Of a DNA stretch of 8,111 nt, positions 6,562-8,111 are shown one piece after another (the stretch's first letter is position 1; every line of letters starts with the position of its first letter). Origin of the DNA: a bacterium (GTDB lineage Bacteria > Zixibacteria > MSB-5A5 > GN15 > FEB-12); NCBI GenBank assembly GCA_030668045.1, contig DAOUUR010000082.1, positions 1 through 8,111 on the forward strand, in the 5' to 3' direction. The notes under the pieces were generated by a model that searched no databases, was not told the DNA's origin, and was given only the letters and a program-made list of their open reading frames with translations. Both the position numbers and the translations under genes were made by a program.

Positions 6562-7053
6562 CTACTTACCAGCGGCTTCTTCGCGGAACTTGTCTTCCTG
6601 TTCGCGCGTCTGAACAGCCGTCAGGCCATCCATTGTCGCTTTGACCAGGTTGAACGGATTGCGGCTACCCAATGCTTTAGCCAGGATATCCTGTACACCG
6701 ACCGTTTCCAGTATGGCGCGGACGGCACTACCGGCAATCACGCCGGTACCAGGCGAGGCGGGACGCATCACAACGGTCGTGGCTCCAAACTTACCGTTAA
6801 TACGGTGCGGAATGGTGCCGTTGACCAGGTTGATCTTAACCATAGCTTTCTTGGCCGCCTCACTGCCCTTGCGGATAGCCTCGGCAACTTCCGGAGCCTT
6901 GCCATGTCCAACCCCGACTCTGCCATGTTTGTCGCCTACCACGACCAGAGCCGTGAAACTAAAGCGACGGCCACCTTTGACAACTTTGGCAACCCGGTTG
7001 ATGGTTACGACCTTCTCGTCGAATTCACTTTCTCTTTTTTCAAACCTTGCCAA
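6562..7053 (-). CDS. rpsE: 30S ribosomal protein S5, TTG start
   Basis: S5 sits on the back of the 30S subunit beside S4 and helps control decoding accuracy and mRNA unwinding at the entry site. The 163 residues (E. coli 167) contain the double-stranded RNA-binding domain at about 13-75 ([19 protein letters not shown], then [18 protein letters not shown]). The C-terminal domain follows at about 80-150 ([34 protein letters not shown]). The start is TTG at 7053: an in-frame TAA lies just two codons upstream (7057-7059), and no ATG or GTG occurs near the N-terminus. GAGGT sits five bases before TTG. The basic loop VKGGRRFSF, where spectinomycin-resistance changes occur in other species, looks normal. 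The stop is TAG. Confidence 0.97.
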   Translation of the reverse strand: MARFEKRESEFDEKVVTINRVAKVVKGGRRFSFTALVVVGDKHGRVGVGHGKAPEVAEAIRKGSEAAKKAMVKINLVNGTIPHRINGKFGATTVVMRPASPGTGVIAGSAVRAILETVGVQDILAKALGSRNPFNLVKATMDGLTAVQTREQEDKFREEAAGK

Positions 7054-7058
7054 GTTTT

Positions 7059-7063
7059 ACCTC
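7059..7063 (-). promoter_or_regulatory. Ribosome binding site for rpsE (supports TTG start)
   Basis: GAGGT lies five bases before the TTG at 7053. It overlaps the in-frame stop TAA at 7057-7059, so translation cannot begin upstream of it in this frame. Confidence 0.8.
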
Positions 7064-7087
7064 GTCATATCGTAAGCGTTTCGTTCT

Positions 7088-7462
7088 CTAAAATTGCAGT
7101 CCGGCCTTCCGGGCGCTATCGGCAGTGGCCTTGATACGTCCGTGGAACCGGTTGGTATTACGATCGAAAACTACTTTCTCGATACCCTTCTCCTTGGCGG
7201 CAGCGGCAACAACAGCGCCAACCACGGCGGCTACCTCGGTCTTGCTCATTCCGTCTTTCAACTGCTCTTTGACACTTACCGAATTCGACGCAGCCGCTAC
7301 CATCGTAGTGGCGGTGTCATCATCAATAATCTGCGCAAAGATATTGTTGAGCGACTTGGTAACCGTGAAGCGCGGTCGTTCCGGAGTCCCATGAATCTTG
7401 CCACGTACCCGACTGCGTCTTCTGTCTGCTCGCTTGGATCTCGTAATATTTTTATCAGCCAT
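7088..7462 (-). CDS. rplR: 50S ribosomal protein L18
   Basis: L18 binds 5S rRNA and, with L5, docks it onto the 50S central protuberance. The 124 residues (E. coli 117) start with a basic, flexible tail (ADKNITRSKRADRRRSRVRG). The core follows: GTPERPRFTVTKSLNNIFAQ at about 25-44, a variable middle rich in Val and Ala, and the C-terminal signature FDRNTNRFHGRIKATADSAR with the ending AGLQF. ATG at 7462 has AGGT seven bases upstream. It lies 16 bases after rplF and 34 bases before rpsE. The C-terminal loop reads DRNTNRFHG where many relatives have a Gly-rich turn, a mild variation. The stop is TAG. Confidence 0.97.
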   Translation of the reverse strand: MADKNITRSKRADRRRSRVRGKIHGTPERPRFTVTKSLNNIFAQIIDDDTATTMVAAASNSVSVKEQLKDGMSKTEVAAVVGAVVAAAAKEKGIEKVVFDRNTNRFHGRIKATADSARKAGLQF

Positions 7463-7478
7463 ATCTTATACCTGAGAC

Positions 7479-8021
7479 TTATACTCCAGCGGTCTTGCCG
7501 GCCTTAGTTCTGACTAGTTCGTCGATATACCTCACACCCTTGCCTTTGTATGGTTCGGGTTTGCGGAACGAACGAATCTTGGCAGCCGTCTGACCGACCA
7601 GTTCTTTGTCTATGCCTTCAATTTTTATCACATTCTCTTTGGGTTCAACTGTGATGGCGACACCTTCCGGCAGAGCCATGACAATGGGGTGCGAATAACC
7701 GAGACTCAGAACCAGGCGCGAACCTTTCATCTCGGCGCGGTATCCAACTCCGATAATCTTCAACTTGCGGATGTAGCCTGTAGTTACACCGACCATCATA
7801 TTATTCAGCAGGGCGCGAGTGAGTCCATGAAGGGCTCGGTTCTTTTTTAGATCGTTCGGCCGGGTCACTATCAGGTTGCCATCTTCAATAGCGGCCGAGA
7901 TAGTCGGGTAGATGTCGCGAGACAGCTCACCCTTGGGGCCGGAGATGGTAATGTGCCCGCCATCGATCTTCACTTTGGCGTCCTTTGGAATCGGAATCGG
8001 ATTTTTTCCAACGCGAGACAT
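7479..8021 (-). CDS. rplF: 50S ribosomal protein L6
   Basis: L6 lies near the factor-binding site of the 50S subunit, next to the sarcin-ricin loop, and is needed for late 50S assembly. The 180 residues (E. coli 177) form two repeated domains. The N-terminus SRVGKNPIPIPKDAKVKI, the segment HGLTRALLNNMMVGVT at about 67-82, IGVGYRAEMKG at about 90-100 and the C-terminal signature FRKPEPYKGKGVRY are all diagnostic. ATG at 8021 follows AAGG by about eight bases. The gene is 15 bases downstream of rpsH, as in the standard spc operon. The stop is TAA. No unusual residues were seen. Confidence 0.98.
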   Translation of the reverse strand: MSRVGKNPIPIPKDAKVKIDGGHITISGPKGELSRDIYPTISAAIEDGNLIVTRPNDLKKNRALHGLTRALLNNMMVGVTTGYIRKLKIIGVGYRAEMKGSRLVLSLGYSHPIVMALPEGVAITVEPKENVIKIEGIDKELVGQTAAKIRSFRKPEPYKGKGVRYIDELVRTKAGKTAGV

Positions 8022-8036
8022 ATCAGTATCCTTTCC

Positions 8037-8111
8037 TTACCAGCACCTGGCCATTACTTCGCCGCCAACACCTAGTTTGGCTGCCTGGTGATTGGTCATC
8101 ACACCGCGAGA
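8037..8111 (-). CDS. rpsH: 30S ribosomal protein S8 (3' end only)
   Basis: Only the last 24 codons and the TAA stop lie in the window; the gene continues beyond base 8111. The visible tail is SRGVMTNHQAAKLGVGGEVM followed by ARCW. The pattern GVMT-x5-AKxxGVGGE ending in Trp is the conserved C-terminus of S8, which binds the central domain of 16S rRNA and in E. coli represses the spc operon. Its place directly before rplF agrees. The last residues (MARCW) differ from the common ending of aliphatic residues plus Trp, but the terminal Trp is kept. Most of the gene, including any regulatory role, cannot be judged here. Confidence 0.93.
   Translation of the reverse strand, partial: SRGVMTNHQAAKLGVGGEVMARCW

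Noticed and set aside
6409..7134. Long plus-strand open frame (about 240 codons) opposite rpsE and rpmD
   Set aside because: It is antisense to two certain ribosomal genes, its translation resembles no known family, and no ribosome binding site precedes it. Codon bias of the real genes explains the open frame.
1..8111. A novel defence, mobile or biosynthetic system
   Set aside because: Every base falls in, or within 36 bases of, a recognised core translation, export or transcription gene in conserved order; there are no unexplained genes, repeats or composition shifts.

Overview
The window is one continuous block of the bacterial spc/alpha ribosomal protein operon, read entirely from the minus strand (from base 8111 down to base 1). 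Fourteen complete genes and two partial ones were identified: rpsH (3' end only), rplF, rplR, rpsE, rpmD, rplO, secY, adk, map, infA, rpmJ, rpsM, rpsK, rpsD, rpoA and rplQ (5' part only). The largest gap between genes is 36 bases. Three gene pairs overlap or nearly touch (rplO/secY, secY/adk, adk/map). There is no gene-free stretch to describe, and I see no terminator, tRNA, CRISPR array, insertion sequence or other mobile element. Plus-strand open frames are antisense shadows of these genes.

The sequence is clearly bacterial. It has RpoA with a C-terminal promoter-contact domain, bacterial IF1, S13, S11 and L36, and Shine-Dalgarno sites before most genes. Base composition is moderate. Placing adk-map-infA between secY and rpmJ differs from E. 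coli, where rpmJ follows secY directly, and matches many non-proteobacterial phyla. The RpoA N-terminus (MKWKPLTMPKEVV) and the zinc-binding forms of S4, L36 and adenylate kinase would suit a lineage of the FCB group or a related candidate phylum such as Zixibacteria. That placement is only an impression and needs a phylogeny.

Region by region: 8111-5906 holds ribosomal proteins S8, L6, L18, S5, L30 and L15. Bases 5906-3193 hold secY (translocon channel), adk (adenylate kinase) and map (removal of N-terminal Met). Bases 3180-2820 hold IF1 and L36. Bases 2788-1 hold S13, S11, S4, RNA polymerase alpha and L17. Together these genes build both ribosomal subunits, start translation, trim new proteins, insert them into the membrane and seed RNA polymerase assembly.

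I do not find a previously undescribed system: this is a core housekeeping operon. The points worth a second look are details of translation. TAG ends 10 of the 15 genes whose stops are visible. Three small-subunit genes (rpsE, rpsM, rpsK) must start at TTG and two others (secY, adk) probably start at GTG. A short palindrome overlaps the rpoA ribosome binding site. The rpmJ-rpsM gap is too short for an E. coli-type S4 leader.
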